Assembly: GCF_900103405.1 (NCBI RefSeq)
Contig: NZ_FNHX01000003.1
Coordinates: 1 to 64,000 of the forward strand
Length of the DNA: 64,000 nucleotides
Source of the DNA: Polaromonas sp. JS666
Lineage (GTDB): Bacteria > Pseudomonadota > Gammaproteobacteria > Burkholderiales > Burkholderiaceae_C
Direction of reading: 5' to 3'
Both the position numbers and the translations under genes were made by a program. Under the pieces are notes generated by a model. The model ran no database searches and was not told the origin of the DNA. It was given only the letters and a program-made list of their open reading frames with translations. Below are positions 8,309-17,258 of the stretch, piece by piece. Every line of letters starts with the position of its first letter. Positions within the stretch are counted from its first letter, which is position 1.

Positions 8309-9082
8309 CTAGTGGGCTCCCTGCAGCTCGGTGTTCGCCGTGCCCATATAGGCTTCGATCACCAGCGGATTTTTGGCGACTTCGGCATAGGGGCCATCGG
8401 CGATGATGGCGCCGCGCTGCAGCACGGTGATACGGTCGGCAATCGACGACACCACGTTCATGTTGTGCTCCACCATCAGGATGGTGCGGCCGGCCGAGAC
8501 TTTTTTGATCAGCTGCGTCACACGGTCCACGTCTTCATGGCCCATGCCCTGGGTGGGTTCGTCCAGCAGCATCAGCTCGGGCTCCAGCGCCAGCGTGGTG
8601 GCGAGTTCCAGCGCGCGCTTGCGGCCGTAGGGCAGGTTCACGGTGAGCTCGTCGGCAAACGCGCTGAGGTCGACCTCGGCCAGCAGTTCGCGGGCGCGGC
8701 CGTGCAGGTGGAACAAGCTGTCCTCGGCCTTCCAGAAATGGAAGGAGGTACCCAGGTTGCGCTGCAGCGCCGCGCGCACGTTCTCCAGCACCGTCATGTG
8801 CGGGAACACGGCAGAGATCTGGAAGGAGCGCACGATGCCGCGCCGCGCGGTCTGCGCGGGCTGCTCGAAGGTGATGTCGCTGCCGTTGTAGACGATGCTG
8901 CCGCGCGTGGGCGTCAGGAACTTGGTGAGCAGGTTGAAGAAGGTGGTCTTGCCGGCGCCGTTGGGCCCGATCAGCGCGTGGATATGCCCGCGCTGGACCT
9001 TGAGGTCCACGTTGTTGACGGCCACGAATCCCTTGAATTCCTTGGTCAGCCCTCGTGTTTCGAGAATGAACTCCACGGACAA
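8309..9082 (-). CDS. livG: ABC transporter ATP-binding protein, LivG-like
   Basis: 257 residues with canonical Walker A (GPNGAGKTTFFNLLT), a signature region NLPYGRKRALELA and Walker B LMLLDEPTQGMGHED, followed by the switch histidine in MVEHNMNVV. The long helical insert and the PYGRKR-type signature are typical of LivG. It is the first gene of the liv run. The ~174 bp upstream hold the likely promoter but I see no clear operator. Confidence 0.92.
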   Translation of the reverse strand: MSVEFILETRGLTKEFKGFVAVNNVDLKVQRGHIHALIGPNGAGKTTFFNLLTKFLTPTRGSIVYNGSDITFEQPAQTARRGIVRSFQISAVFPHMTVLENVRAALQRNLGTSFHFWKAEDSLFHLHGRARELLAEVDLSAFADELTVNLPYGRKRALELATTLALEPELMLLDEPTQGMGHEDVDRVTQLIKKVSAGRTILMVEHNMNVVSSIADRITVLQRGAIIADGPYAEVAKNPLVIEAYMGTANTELQGAH

Positions 9083-9256
9083 ATTGCTCTCCGGCAGGTA
9101 AGGGGTTGGACATCACGGTGCGCCAGGGCGGCCGCGACGGGTATGCAGCCGCGGGCATAGGCCCGTGAAACACAGCTGGTCATCCTAGCTATCCCCTCCC
9201 GCAGGCGGTACCCGGTCAGACCCTTAGGTAGTTTTGCGTGATCCCGCGCCGCCGGT

Positions 9257-11569
9257 TTATTGCTCGCGGTTTCGGTTGGGGTTTCCTTCGCCGCGTGCCT
9301 GGCGGGTGGGTTTGTCGGCGGCGGCCTCCCTGGCCTGGGCGGCTTCGCGCTGCGCCTGTTGCTGCTGCCGCCGCTGTTGCTGTTCCTGGGCTTGGGCTTG
9401 GGCTTGGGCTTGGGCCTGGTGCTGGCGTTGCTGCTCCTGCTGGGCACGTAGCTGTTGTTGCTGCTGCTGTTGCAGATGTTGTTGCTGTTGCTGCTGCTGC
9501 TGCCTTTGCGCGGCCTGTTGCTGGCGCGCGTTTTCCTGGTCGCGCTGGGCCTGCTCGCGCAGGGCGCGCTGGCCAATGGCTTCTTCACCCGAGCGGCGCT
9601 GCTGTTCCAGCTGGGGGGCTTGCAGCTTTTCCCGTTGCTCTCGCTGTTCCCTCTGCTCCCTTTGCTGGCGCTGCTGTTCGCGCTGGGCTTGCTGCTGGCT
9701 GCGCTGCGCCTGTTCGGCGGCATGGCGCTCGGCCTCGGCGCGGGCTTGCGCGCCGGCATTGGCATTGGCCGCCTGGGCGCGTTCCTGCGCCTCGTTGCGG
9801 GCCCGCGCGTCGCGCTGGGCCTGCTCGCGCAGCGCGCGCTGGCCTATGGGCTCTTCGCCCGAGCGGCGCTGCTGTTCCAACTGCGGGGCCTGCAGCTGTT
9901 CCTTCTGCTCTCGTTGCTGGCGTTGCAGTTCGCGCTGCGCGTGCTGGCTGGCTTCGGGGGTGCTGCGCTCCGGTGCGGGCGCAGGACGTGCGGCTCCCGC
10001 GGCAACGGGTGCGGCGGGGCCGGCGCGCCGTTCATCCCGGTTGTTGTCATCGCGGCGGCCGTCACGGCCATCACGGCGCTCATCACGCCTGTCGTCGCGG
10101 CTGCTGACGACGGGCACGGGCCGTGCAGCCACTGTCGGTGGCGGCAAGGCGGCTGCAGGGCGTTGCCGTTCGCGAAGCTCCGCTGGGTTGGGGCGGTGCG
10201 GCAGCGCGCCGCGGTCGGCCACAAGCTGCGCGCGGCCCAGGTCGGCGCGGCTCAGCGCCTGCTGCACACGCACCGGCCGGCCGCGCTCGAAGTCCTCGCG
10301 GCTGACGGCCGTCACGGCGGCGGGCTGGCGCTGGTAGCGGTACACATTGGTCACGTTGATCGTGTTGTTGACCACGATGTTGTTGTTCACCTGCGTGACG
10401 TAGCGCGGGCTCACGCGGTAGGCCGGACGGAAGGCCTCGCCGGGCGCCAGCGGGAACCAGCCCACGCCGGGGCGCGCCGCGCCGCCTATCGAGATGTTCC
10501 AGCTCACGCCGCCGTTGCTGCCGCCCACAAAGGCGACCAGCGCGGGCGCGTACACCGGGCGCGGCGCGAGCCGCCCCGGCACCCAGGCCCAGCGCGGGCC
10601 TATCTGCGCCCAGCGGCCGTAGTGAAAGGGCGCGAAGCCCCAGGGCGCGTCGTCCACCCAGGTCCAGCCCCAGGGCGAGACCCAGGCCCAGTGGCCCATG
10701 CGGTAGGGCGCCCAGTTGACGGGCACGGCGCGTGGTATCCAGATGGCGCCGTAGCTCGGGTCCTGGCTCCAGCTGCCGTAGCTGTCGAGCTGCTGGTAGC
10801 CCACGGTTTCGCGCGGCACATAGCGCGCGGACACCGACTGGTCCTCCAGCCGGTCGCGGTTGGCGGCCCACAGGTCGAAGTCATCCTGGCGCGAGGCGCC
10901 CGGCCCGGCCGGCACCAGCTGCGTGCCGCTGAAGTTGGCCTGCTGGCCGGCACTCAGGTTGACCGAGGCCGAGTTGTCGCCATAAATCACGCCACCGCCC
11001 GATTGCGCGATCACGCGCGTGGTATTGCCGGCCGGGTCCACGTCGAGGCGGTAGTCGCCGGGCTGCGAGACCACAAAGGCCAGGTTGGGCGTGTCGATTT
11101 CCAGGCGCTGGCCGTCAAACAGCTGGCGCACGCGCAGCTTGAGTGTGCCCTGGGCCAGGCGCAGCTGGGTGGTGTTGTCGTCCAGCGCGAGCAGGTCCAG
11201 GCTGGTCTGGTGGTTCATGCGCACGGCGGTGGAGCCGGCATGGAGTTCGGCGCGGGCCTGCGGGCCCGTCCACAGCCTGTCGCCGGCGGTCAGCGGGCGG
11301 TTCAGTGCGGCGGGTGTCCAGGCATCGTTGGCATCGGCGGGCGCGAAACTCACGGCGCCTTCAACCAGGTTGAGCCGGGCCACGCGGCCGGGCGGGTCCA
11401 GCGCATCAGCCTGCGGTGCGGGCTGCTGGGCCCAGGCCACGGGCTGCAGCAGCGCCAGCACGAAGGCGATCGCCAGCAGCACGAGGTACCAATAGAGGTC
11501 GGAAAAGCGAAAGCCCCGGAAATCATGGCCGGTGTCGCTGCGGGATGGTTCGATGTCGGTGCGGGTCAT
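9257..11569 (-). CDS. FecR/DUF6600-like protein with glutamine-rich C-terminal tail
   Basis: 770 residues. An N-terminal membrane anchor or uncleaved signal (LYWYLVLLAIAFVLALLQPVAWA) is followed by a FecR-like beta domain (residues ~60-230: RLNLVEGAVSFAPAD, GDRLWTGPQARAELH, NLSAGQQANFSG). Next is a Trp/Pro-rich region (~250-400: YGSWSQDPSYGAIWIPR, MGHWAWVSPWGWTWVDDAPW) of the DUF6600 type. The last ~280 residues are Gln/Arg/Glu-rich with a duplicated ~30-residue block and long poly-Gln and Gln-Ala runs, probably coiled coil or disordered. The function is unknown; the domain order suggests an envelope protein facing the periplasm. It is divergent from the DUF6352-like gene. Confidence 0.75.
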   Translation of the reverse strand: MTRTDIEPSRSDTGHDFRGFRFSDLYWYLVLLAIAFVLALLQPVAWAQQPAPQADALDPPGRVARLNLVEGAVSFAPADANDAWTPAALNRPLTAGDRLWTGPQARAELHAGSTAVRMNHQTSLDLLALDDNTTQLRLAQGTLKLRVRQLFDGQRLEIDTPNLAFVVSQPGDYRLDVDPAGNTTRVIAQSGGGVIYGDNSASVNLSAGQQANFSGTQLVPAGPGASRQDDFDLWAANRDRLEDQSVSARYVPRETVGYQQLDSYGSWSQDPSYGAIWIPRAVPVNWAPYRMGHWAWVSPWGWTWVDDAPWGFAPFHYGRWAQIGPRWAWVPGRLAPRPVYAPALVAFVGGSNGGVSWNISIGGAARPGVGWFPLAPGEAFRPAYRVSPRYVTQVNNNIVVNNTINVTNVYRYQRQPAAVTAVSREDFERGRPVRVQQALSRADLGRAQLVADRGALPHRPNPAELRERQRPAAALPPPTVAARPVPVVSSRDDRRDERRDGRDGRRDDNNRDERRAGPAAPVAAGAARPAPAPERSTPEASQHAQRELQRQQREQKEQLQAPQLEQQRRSGEEPIGQRALREQAQRDARARNEAQERAQAANANAGAQARAEAERHAAEQAQRSQQQAQREQQRQQREQREQREQREKLQAPQLEQQRRSGEEAIGQRALREQAQRDQENARQQQAAQRQQQQQQQQHLQQQQQQQLRAQQEQQRQHQAQAQAQAQAQEQQQRRQQQQAQREAAQAREAAADKPTRQARGEGNPNRNREQ
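9385..9510. repeat. in-frame simple-sequence repeats (CTTGGG hexamer and CTG/TTG trimers)
   Basis: On the plus strand the hexamer TTGGGC repeats about four times near 9390-9415. Mixed CTG/TTG trimers then follow to ~9510. In the gene these encode Gln-Ala and poly-Gln. Both unit lengths are multiples of three, so slippage would change length without breaking the frame. Confidence 0.75.
9539..9900. repeat. internal direct duplication of ~90 bp in the Gln-rich region
   Basis: Two copies (about 9539-9631 and 9808-9900) encode nearly the same peptide: LQAPQLEQQRRSGEE followed by (P/A)IGQRALREQAQRD. They are separated by ~270 bp centre to centre. Confidence 0.75.
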
Positions 11570-11775
11570 GGTGCACGCTCTCTTCCTGTCGTTGCGGGCT
11601 CATCGCTGACGAGGCCGGGGTGGAGGCTGTGGCCCTATGAGAACCACCATACCTAAGACAACGTGCCGCACGATGGATGGAGTGCTAACAAGCGGTAAAG
11701 ATTGCGCCATTCGCGGGAGCGATGAAACAGGATGTAAGGCACGGGCACCGAAACACACCCAAACGATGTGCGACG

Positions 11776-12876
11776 ATGTCGCCCATGCAAGATTTCTGGC
11801 CCTCCAGCGGCTTCAAGCAACTGCGCCGCACCCCGCGCGGCTGGCTGCAGCCCACCGACGATTACCTGCGGCTGTTCCTCGCGCGGCCCGAACTGGCCCT
11901 GGTGCCGGAGTCCTGCGAGGCCGAGCGCGCCCTGCATGCCGCGCTGGCGGCTGCGCCCTCAAAGCCGGTGGCGCCAGCTGAATTGCAGGCGCTGCAGGAC
12001 GCCGACGCGCGGGACAACTATGCGCATTTCCTGCGTTTTCGCGACGGCCTGCTGGCGGCGGGCACGCTCGAGGCCTATTACCTGCGCCTGTTCCCGCGCG
12101 ACGGCTCGGGCCGCGTGGACATACCGCCGCTCTTCATCGACCTGATGGTGCAGGCCATGCTGCGCAGCCTGCTGGACGATTGCACCGATGCCTATGAAGT
12201 GCGCGCGGCCGAAATGCTGTTTCGCCCGCAGCGCATCAGCACCGAAGGCGGCCGGGTGCTCAGCGGCGACCTGGCGGTGCTGGACATGCTCCATGAAACC
12301 GGCGGCGTGGGCGACTTCGGCCGCTTCCTGGCCGAGGCCGGCGCGCCAGTGCCCGCCATCGAACTGCGGGTGCTGGCTGAGGACAATGCGGCCGCCTATT
12401 GGCAAGAGACCGAAGAGGCCGAAGGGGCGGGCGGCCGTCGTTTTCTGCTGGACCTCACGCATGAGATCAACAATGAACTGGGCCACGGCCTGGTGCTGAC
12501 CGTGGTGCGCGCGCACTCGGGCCTGAAAGCGCTGGCCGCCGTGCTGCAGAAATGGATTGCCCATTTGCTGGGTGTGGCCGTCACCGTACGCCCGGTGCAG
12601 AAGGTGGACGACGAAGCCTGGCGCTGGCATGTGGGGCTGGACGCCGGGGCCACGGCCTTGCTCAATGATTTGTACGAAGGCCGCGAGGTGGAGCCGGCGC
12701 GCCTGCAGCGGCTGGTCAGCCTGTTCCGGCTGGAGTTTGCCGACCCGCGCGAGATGCGCGCCGACGTGGCGGGCAAGCCGGTCTACCTGGGAATGACGAT
12801 GGACGCCGGCGGCGTGCTCAGGCTCAAGCCGCAAAACCTGCTGGTCAACCTGCCGCTGACGGACGCGGCTTCCTGA
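11776..12876 (+). CDS. conserved hypothetical protein, DUF6352-like
   Basis: 366 residues from ATG 11776, no signal peptide. Recognisable features are the N-terminal DFWPSSGFKQLRRTPRGWLQPTD-type block and a central region with LLDLTHEINNELGHGLVLTVVRAHSGLKALA. From memory this resembles Betaproteobacterial DUF6352 proteins of unknown function. A second candidate start, ATG 11785, would shorten it by three residues. The gene converges on the cupin gene with 13 bp between. Confidence 0.6.
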   Translation: MSPMQDFWPSSGFKQLRRTPRGWLQPTDDYLRLFLARPELALVPESCEAERALHAALAAAPSKPVAPAELQALQDADARDNYAHFLRFRDGLLAAGTLEAYYLRLFPRDGSGRVDIPPLFIDLMVQAMLRSLLDDCTDAYEVRAAEMLFRPQRISTEGGRVLSGDLAVLDMLHETGGVGDFGRFLAEAGAPVPAIELRVLAEDNAAAYWQETEEAEGAGGRRFLLDLTHEINNELGHGLVLTVVRAHSGLKALAAVLQKWIAHLLGVAVTVRPVQKVDDEAWRWHVGLDAGATALLNDLYEGREVEPARLQRLVSLFRLEFADPREMRADVAGKPVYLGMTMDAGGVLRLKPQNLLVNLPLTDAAS

Positions 12877-12889
12877 TCGCGCCGCAGGT

Positions 12890-13201
12890 TCAGTCGCTGC
12901 CCTCCACTTCGACCACCAGCACGCGGGCTTCGCCCACCGGCGAGGCGACATGCTCGGTGCCCGCGCTCGCGAAAAAGATGTCGCCGGTTTCCAGCATTAC
13001 CGAGCATTGGCCGCAGTTGTCGCGGTAGCGCATCTCGACGCGGCCGTCGAGCACGGCGAACACTTCCTCGCCTTCGTTGATGTGCCACTTGTAGGGCTTG
13101 TCGGTCCAGTGCAGCCGGGTGGTGATGCCCTGCATATTGGCCACCGTCATCGCGCCCCAGGCGCGTGTTGCGGTGAAATCCTTGCTTCGAATGATCTTCA
13201 T
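12890..13201 (-). CDS. small cupin-domain protein
   Basis: 103 residues forming a single cupin barrel. Motif 1 is KWHINEGEEVFAVLDGRVEM and motif 2 is LETGDIFFASAGTEHVASP. One histidine of motif 1 (KWHI) and the terminal His (EHVA) are present. ATG 13201 has a GGAGA ribosome site just upstream. It may act as a metal-dependent sensor or enzyme; the ligand is unknown. It is divergent from the aldo/keto reductase. Confidence 0.8.
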   Translation of the reverse strand: MKIIRSKDFTATRAWGAMTVANMQGITTRLHWTDKPYKWHINEGEEVFAVLDGRVEMRYRDNCGQCSVMLETGDIFFASAGTEHVASPVGEARVLVVEVEGSD

Positions 13202-13345
13202 GTGGGTCTCCAACAGGTGAGCGCGTGGCGCAATGAAAGCCACGCCATGCTACGTCGCGGGGCCGCCGCAAACATGAATTCTTCGGTGTGGATTGATTCC
13301 GTATCCGCATCACTGACATGAGCGGCCGAGAGCTAAGATGACCGC

Positions 13346-14179
13346 ATGAAAACCGTATTGCTGCCCGGTGGCGAAGCCGTTCCCGCCCTCGGAATGGGCA
13401 CCTGGAACATGGGCGATGCGCCATCGCGCCGCGCCGACGAACTCGCGACCTTGCAGCTGGGCCTGGACCTGGGCTGCACGCTGGTCGACACCGCGGAAAT
13501 GTATGGCGAAGGCCTGTCCGAGGAACTGGTCGGCGAAGCGCTGCAAGGCCGGCGCGACGAAGCCTTTGTCGTGAGCAAGGTGTATCCGCACAATGCGTCG
13601 AAGGCCAGCATGGTGGCGGCCTGCGAGCGCAGCCTGCGCCGCTTGCGCACCGACCGCATAGACCTTTATTTGCTGCACTGGCGCGGCTCGGTGCCGCTGG
13701 CCGAAACCCTGCAGGCTTTCATGGCGCTGCAAAAGGCCGGCAAGATCAGGCACTACGGCATCAGCAACCTGGACATTGCGGACATGAAAGAGCTGTGGGC
13801 CTTGCCCGGCGGCAAGGACGTGCAGGCCAACCAGCTGCTCTACAACCTCACGCGGCGCGGCATCGAATGGGACTTGCTGCCCTGGCTGCGCGAGCGCCGC
13901 GTGCCGGTGATGGCCTATTCTCCGATTGAGCAGGCGCGCCTCTTGCGCCATGCGGGCCTGGCCCGCTTTGCCAAAAGCCACGGCATGACGCCCTCCCAGG
14001 CAGCGCTGGCCTGGCTGCTGGCGCAGCAAGGCGTGATCGCGATCCCCAAGACCAGCCACTCGGACCGCTTGCGCGAGAACGTTGCGGCGGCCGGCATTCA
14101 ACTCAGTGGCGGACAACTGGCTGAGCTGGACGCCTTGTTCAAGCCCCCGGCGGGCCCTGCGGCGCTTGAAATGCTCTAG
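13346..14179 (+). CDS. aldo/keto reductase
   Basis: 277 residues, the usual size for the NAD(P)H-dependent AKR TIM barrel. The catalytic tetrad motifs are visible: Asp and Tyr in DTAEMYGEG, Lys in VVSKVYPHN and His in LYLLHWRGS. The C-terminal cofactor-binding segment is IAIPKTSHSDRLRENV. It reduces carbonyl substrates in the cytoplasm; the exact substrate cannot be inferred. Confidence 0.92.
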   Translation: MKTVLLPGGEAVPALGMGTWNMGDAPSRRADELATLQLGLDLGCTLVDTAEMYGEGLSEELVGEALQGRRDEAFVVSKVYPHNASKASMVAACERSLRRLRTDRIDLYLLHWRGSVPLAETLQAFMALQKAGKIRHYGISNLDIADMKELWALPGGKDVQANQLLYNLTRRGIEWDLLPWLRERRVPVMAYSPIEQARLLRHAGLARFAKSHGMTPSQAALAWLLAQQGVIAIPKTSHSDRLRENVAAAGIQLSGGQLAELDALFKPPAGPAALEML

Positions 14180-14336
14180 GCCCATCGCCGGACGCGAGGC
14201 CGGCCCCCGCGGATCACGGTCCATCCAGGCCTTGTATAGACAGGTCGGCGAATAAAATCGAGAGTCAAAAACCGGCTGCACGCGGGGTGCCCATCTTGGC
14301 CTTATGCTTGCAAGCCCCATCTGGAGACCTTCCCCC

Positions 14337-15299
14337 ATGCTTCGCAAAATCCTGTCCTTTCTGGCCCTCGCGTTCGTGCTCTGCGCCGCGCAGGCCCAGA
14401 GTTATCCCACCAAGCCCATTCGCCTGATCGTGCCTTTCCCGCCCGGCGGCGGCACCGACATCCTGTCGCGCCTGGTGGCCACCAAACTCACGGAGGCCAG
14501 CAAGTGGACGGTGGTGCCCGACAACCGCGGCGGCGCGGGCGGCACCATAGGCATTGCCGAAGCCGTGCGCGCCGCGCCCACGGGCTACGACATGGTCATG
14601 GGCCAGAAGGACAACCTGGTCGTCGCGCCCTGGCTCTATAAAAACCTGAGCTACGACCCGACCAGGGACCTGGTGGCCGTGGCCCACGTGGCCTACACGC
14701 CGGTGGTCATCGTCACGGGCGTGCAGTCGCGCTTCAAGACCCTGGCCGACGTGGTGGCGGCCGCCAAGGCCGCGCCCGACAGCGTGACCTACGGCTCGCC
14801 CGGCAACGGCACCACCATCCACCTGGCCGGCGAAATCTTCAACGGCGCCGCCAATATCAAGCTGCGCCACGTGCCCTACAAGGGCTCCAACCCGGCCATG
14901 ATGGACGTGCTGGCCGGCAATGTGGACCTGATGGTGTCCTCGCTGCCCTCGGCCATCGCCCAGATCAAGTCGGGCAAGCTGCGCCCGCTGGCCGTCACTT
15001 CGGCGCGCCGCAGCACCTCGCTGCCCGAAGTGCCCACCGTGGCCGAGCTGGGCTACAAGGACTTTGACGTCAGCACCTGGTACGGCCTCTTCATGCCGGC
15101 CGGCACGCCCAAGGACATCGTGGCCACCGTCAATGCTGAGGTCAACAAGCTGCTGGCCACGGCCGACATGAAAGCCGCCATCCACGCCCAGGGCGCCGAG
15201 GTGCAGAACATGACGCCCGAGCAGTTCTCCAGCCTGCTCAAGACCGACTACCTGAAATGGAAGAGCATCGTGCAGGCTTCCGGCGCAACCATCGAATAA
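14337..15299 (+). CDS. TctC/Bug-family periplasmic solute-binding protein (copy 1)
   Basis: 320 residues with a Sec signal peptide (MLRKILSFLALAFVLCAAQAQ). Family motifs are YPTKPIRLIVPFPPGGGTD, VPYKGSNPAMMDVLAG and LPEVPTVAELGYKDFD. Bug proteins bind tri- or dicarboxylates, nicotinate and aromatic acids for TctAB permeases. No tctA or tctB is nearby, so this is an orphan receptor. ATG 14337 is favoured by GGAGA upstream and the signal peptide. A terminator follows. Confidence 0.92.
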   Translation: MLRKILSFLALAFVLCAAQAQSYPTKPIRLIVPFPPGGGTDILSRLVATKLTEASKWTVVPDNRGGAGGTIGIAEAVRAAPTGYDMVMGQKDNLVVAPWLYKNLSYDPTRDLVAVAHVAYTPVVIVTGVQSRFKTLADVVAAAKAAPDSVTYGSPGNGTTIHLAGEIFNGAANIKLRHVPYKGSNPAMMDVLAGNVDLMVSSLPSAIAQIKSGKLRPLAVTSARRSTSLPEVPTVAELGYKDFDVSTWYGLFMPAGTPKDIVATVNAEVNKLLATADMKAAIHAQGAEVQNMTPEQFSSLLKTDYLKWKSIVQASGATIE

Positions 15300-15329
15300 G
15301 CGCGTTTTCAGGCTTGCTTCCCGCATAAG

Positions 15330-15359
15330 GCGGCGCCCAGACGGGCGCCGCTTTTTTTT
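15330..15359 (+). terminator. rho-independent terminator after TctC copy 1
   Basis: A 9-bp GC stem (GCGGCGCCC, loop AGAC, GGGCGCCGC; 15330-15351) is followed by eight T. Confidence 0.9.
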
Positions 15360-15411
15360 GACCGCAGTGCTACGTGTAAACCCTAGGAGGCTGAAGCTTT
15401 GCTACATGACA

Positions 15412-15439
15412 TGATCTAGTCATCTATAGGACTAGATCA
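15412..15439. promoter_or_regulatory. perfect inverted repeat, likely GntR operator
   Basis: Arms TGATCTAGTC (15412-15421) and GACTAGATCA (15430-15439) are exact complements around an 8-bp spacer. The site ends 3 bp before the GntR start codon, so it covers the position of the ribosome site. This geometry suggests autoregulation by the UTRA-type regulator just downstream. Confidence 0.7.
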
Positions 15440-15442
15440 ATC

Positions 15443-16180
15443 ATGAGTGCCCCCACCCTGACCGTGGTGCCCGAGCCGGGCCAGAGCCGTTATGCCGCGC
15501 TGGCCGCCGCCTTGCGGACGCGCGTGGTGGCGGGCGAATGGCCGCCGGGCAGCGCGCTGCCGGCCGAGCAGACCCTGGCCGCCCAGCACGGCGTGGCGCT
15601 GGGCACGCTGCGCCGCGCGCTGGAACTGCTGGCCAGCCAGGGCCTGATTGAGCGCATCCATGGCCGCGGTACCTTTGTGCGCGCCGGCCTGGCGGGCGAC
15701 ACCATGATGCGTTTCTTCCGCTTCGGCGAGGGCACGGGCGAGGTGCCGGTCTCGCGCATCGTGTCGCGCCAGCTGCTGATCGCGCCCGCCGAGGTGGCGC
15801 GCCGCCTGGGCCTGGCGCCCGGTGACACGGCGCTGCGCCTGCAACGTGTGCGCTCGCTGTCGGGTCACCCCTGTGTTTATGAGGAAATCTGGCTGCCACT
15901 GGCCTTGTTCGCCGGGCTTGCCGAGGGGGATGCCGCCAGCTGGGGCGATCTGCTTTACCCCATGTTTGCCGAACGCTGCGGCGTGCGCGTGGCCCGCGCG
16001 ATCGATGAAATCGCCTTCGGCGTGCTGACCGCGGCGCAGGCCGGGCACCTGGCCCTGTCGGCCGGCCACCCCTGCGCGCTGGTCACGCGCAGCGCCTACG
16101 ACCTGGCCGGCCGCTGCGTGGAAGTGCGCCACACGCGCGGCGATGCCCATGCCTTTCACTACACCGTCACCATCACCTGA
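15443..16180 (+). CDS. GntR-family regulator, HutC/UTRA subfamily
   Basis: 245 residues. The N-terminal winged helix-turn-helix spans residues ~12-75 (YAALAAALRTRVVAGEWPPGS, LAAQHGVALGTLRRALELLASQGL, RIHGRGTFV), and a UTRA effector domain fills ~95-240 (LRLQRVRSLSGHPCVYEEIWLP). It lies upstream of a TctC gene and an amidohydrolase, which are probably its targets. No in-frame start lies upstream, because a TGA occurs 12 codons earlier. The near absence of a Shine-Dalgarno sequence at ATG 15443 is unusual: the operator palindrome occupies that space. Confidence 0.92.
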   Translation: MSAPTLTVVPEPGQSRYAALAAALRTRVVAGEWPPGSALPAEQTLAAQHGVALGTLRRALELLASQGLIERIHGRGTFVRAGLAGDTMMRFFRFGEGTGEVPVSRIVSRQLLIAPAEVARRLGLAPGDTALRLQRVRSLSGHPCVYEEIWLPLALFAGLAEGDAASWGDLLYPMFAERCGVRVARAIDEIAFGVLTAAQAGHLALSAGHPCALVTRSAYDLAGRCVEVRHTRGDAHAFHYTVTIT

Positions 16181-16226
16181 ACGCGTTCTTGCGCGTCCTT
16201 GAACCATCCCTGAAACCGGAGAAACC

Positions 16227-17255
16227 ATGCCAGCCAAAACCCATCACCCCGCACCCGCGGCCCGGCCGCTGAACCGCTCGCGCCGCCTCATGCTGCAGGC
16301 CACGGGCGCGGCCGTTGCCGCACCCTGGGCTTTTGCCGCCAGCGCGGCCGGCCAGATCGCCGGCGGCAAGCCGATCACGCTGGTTGTGTCTTACGCCGCG
16401 GGCGGCGGGGCCGACCTGATGGCGCGCCTGATCGCGCCGCGCCTGGCGGAATTCCTGGGCCAGCCCGTGCTGGTGGACAACAAGCCCGGCGCTGGCGGCC
16501 AGATCGCCGCCACCCAGGTGGCGCGCGCCACGCCCGACGGCACGCAGCTGCTGGTCGATGCCTCGTCCTTCGCAGTCAACCCCGCGCTCTATCCCAAGCT
16601 GCCCTACGACGTCGACACGGCCTTCGCGCCGCTGGCCGTGCTCGCGCAGTTTCCCAATGTGCTGGTCTGCACGCCCGGCTTTGAGGCCAAAAGCGTCAAG
16701 GACCTGATACGCATGGCCAAGGCCAAACCCGGGCAGATCGCCTATGCCTCTTCGGGCAACGGTTCGGCCCAGCACCTGGCCGGCGCGCTGTTCGAGGACT
16801 TGGCCGGCGTCAAGCTGGTGCATGTGCCCTACCGCGGCGGCGGCCCGGCCATGAACGACGTGATGGCCGGCCAGGTGCCGCTGTTCTTCGCCAACGTGGC
16901 CTCGTCGCTGGGGCAGATCCAGTCGGGCCGGCTGCGCCCCCTGGCGGTGACCAGCCGGCGCCGCACGCGCTCGCTGCCCGACATGCCGACCATGGAAGAA
17001 GCCGGCGTGCCGGCCTACGAGGTGCTCGAATGGAACCCGGTGCTGGCGCCGGCCGGCCTGGACGCCAAATCGAAGGCCGCGCTGGTCGCGGCCATCCGCA
17101 AGACCATGGCCGACCCCGAGGTGCTGGGCCGCATCCGCAGCCTGAGCGGCGAGGTCTTCCCCGACGGCCCCGAAGCGCTGACCGTGGCCTTTCTCAAGGC
17201 CCAGCAGCTCAAATGGGGCCGCATCATCAAAGACCGCAAGATCACCGCTGGATAA
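16227..17255 (+). CDS. TctC/Bug-family periplasmic solute-binding protein (copy 2)
   Basis: 342 residues. The N-terminus has a twin-arginine-like motif (SRRLMLQATG) before a hydrophobic stretch ending AFAASA, so export may be by Tat. Family motifs are KPITLVVSYAAGGGADLMAR, VPYRGGGPAMNDVMAGQ and LPDMPTMEEAGVPAYEV. A GGAG ribosome site precedes ATG 16227. Only 3 bp separate its stop from the amidohydrolase start, so the two form an operon, presumably under the upstream GntR. Confidence 0.92.
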   Translation: MPAKTHHPAPAARPLNRSRRLMLQATGAAVAAPWAFAASAAGQIAGGKPITLVVSYAAGGGADLMARLIAPRLAEFLGQPVLVDNKPGAGGQIAATQVARATPDGTQLLVDASSFAVNPALYPKLPYDVDTAFAPLAVLAQFPNVLVCTPGFEAKSVKDLIRMAKAKPGQIAYASSGNGSAQHLAGALFEDLAGVKLVHVPYRGGGPAMNDVMAGQVPLFFANVASSLGQIQSGRLRPLAVTSRRRTRSLPDMPTMEEAGVPAYEVLEWNPVLAPAGLDAKSKAALVAAIRKTMADPEVLGRIRSLSGEVFPDGPEALTVAFLKAQQLKWGRIIKDRKITAG

Positions 17256-17258
17256 AAC

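Noticed and set aside
6482-9160. Long open frame (892 codons) opposite livK, livF and livG
   Set aside because: Its residue composition is His/Gly/Ala/Val-rich antisense of three well-recognised ABC genes on the minus strand; it is a high-GC shadow.
9455-11656. Long plus-strand frame with poly-Leu opposite the Gln-rich protein
   Set aside because: Poly-Leu arises from antisense CAG repeats; the minus strand has a signal/anchor and recognisable domains.
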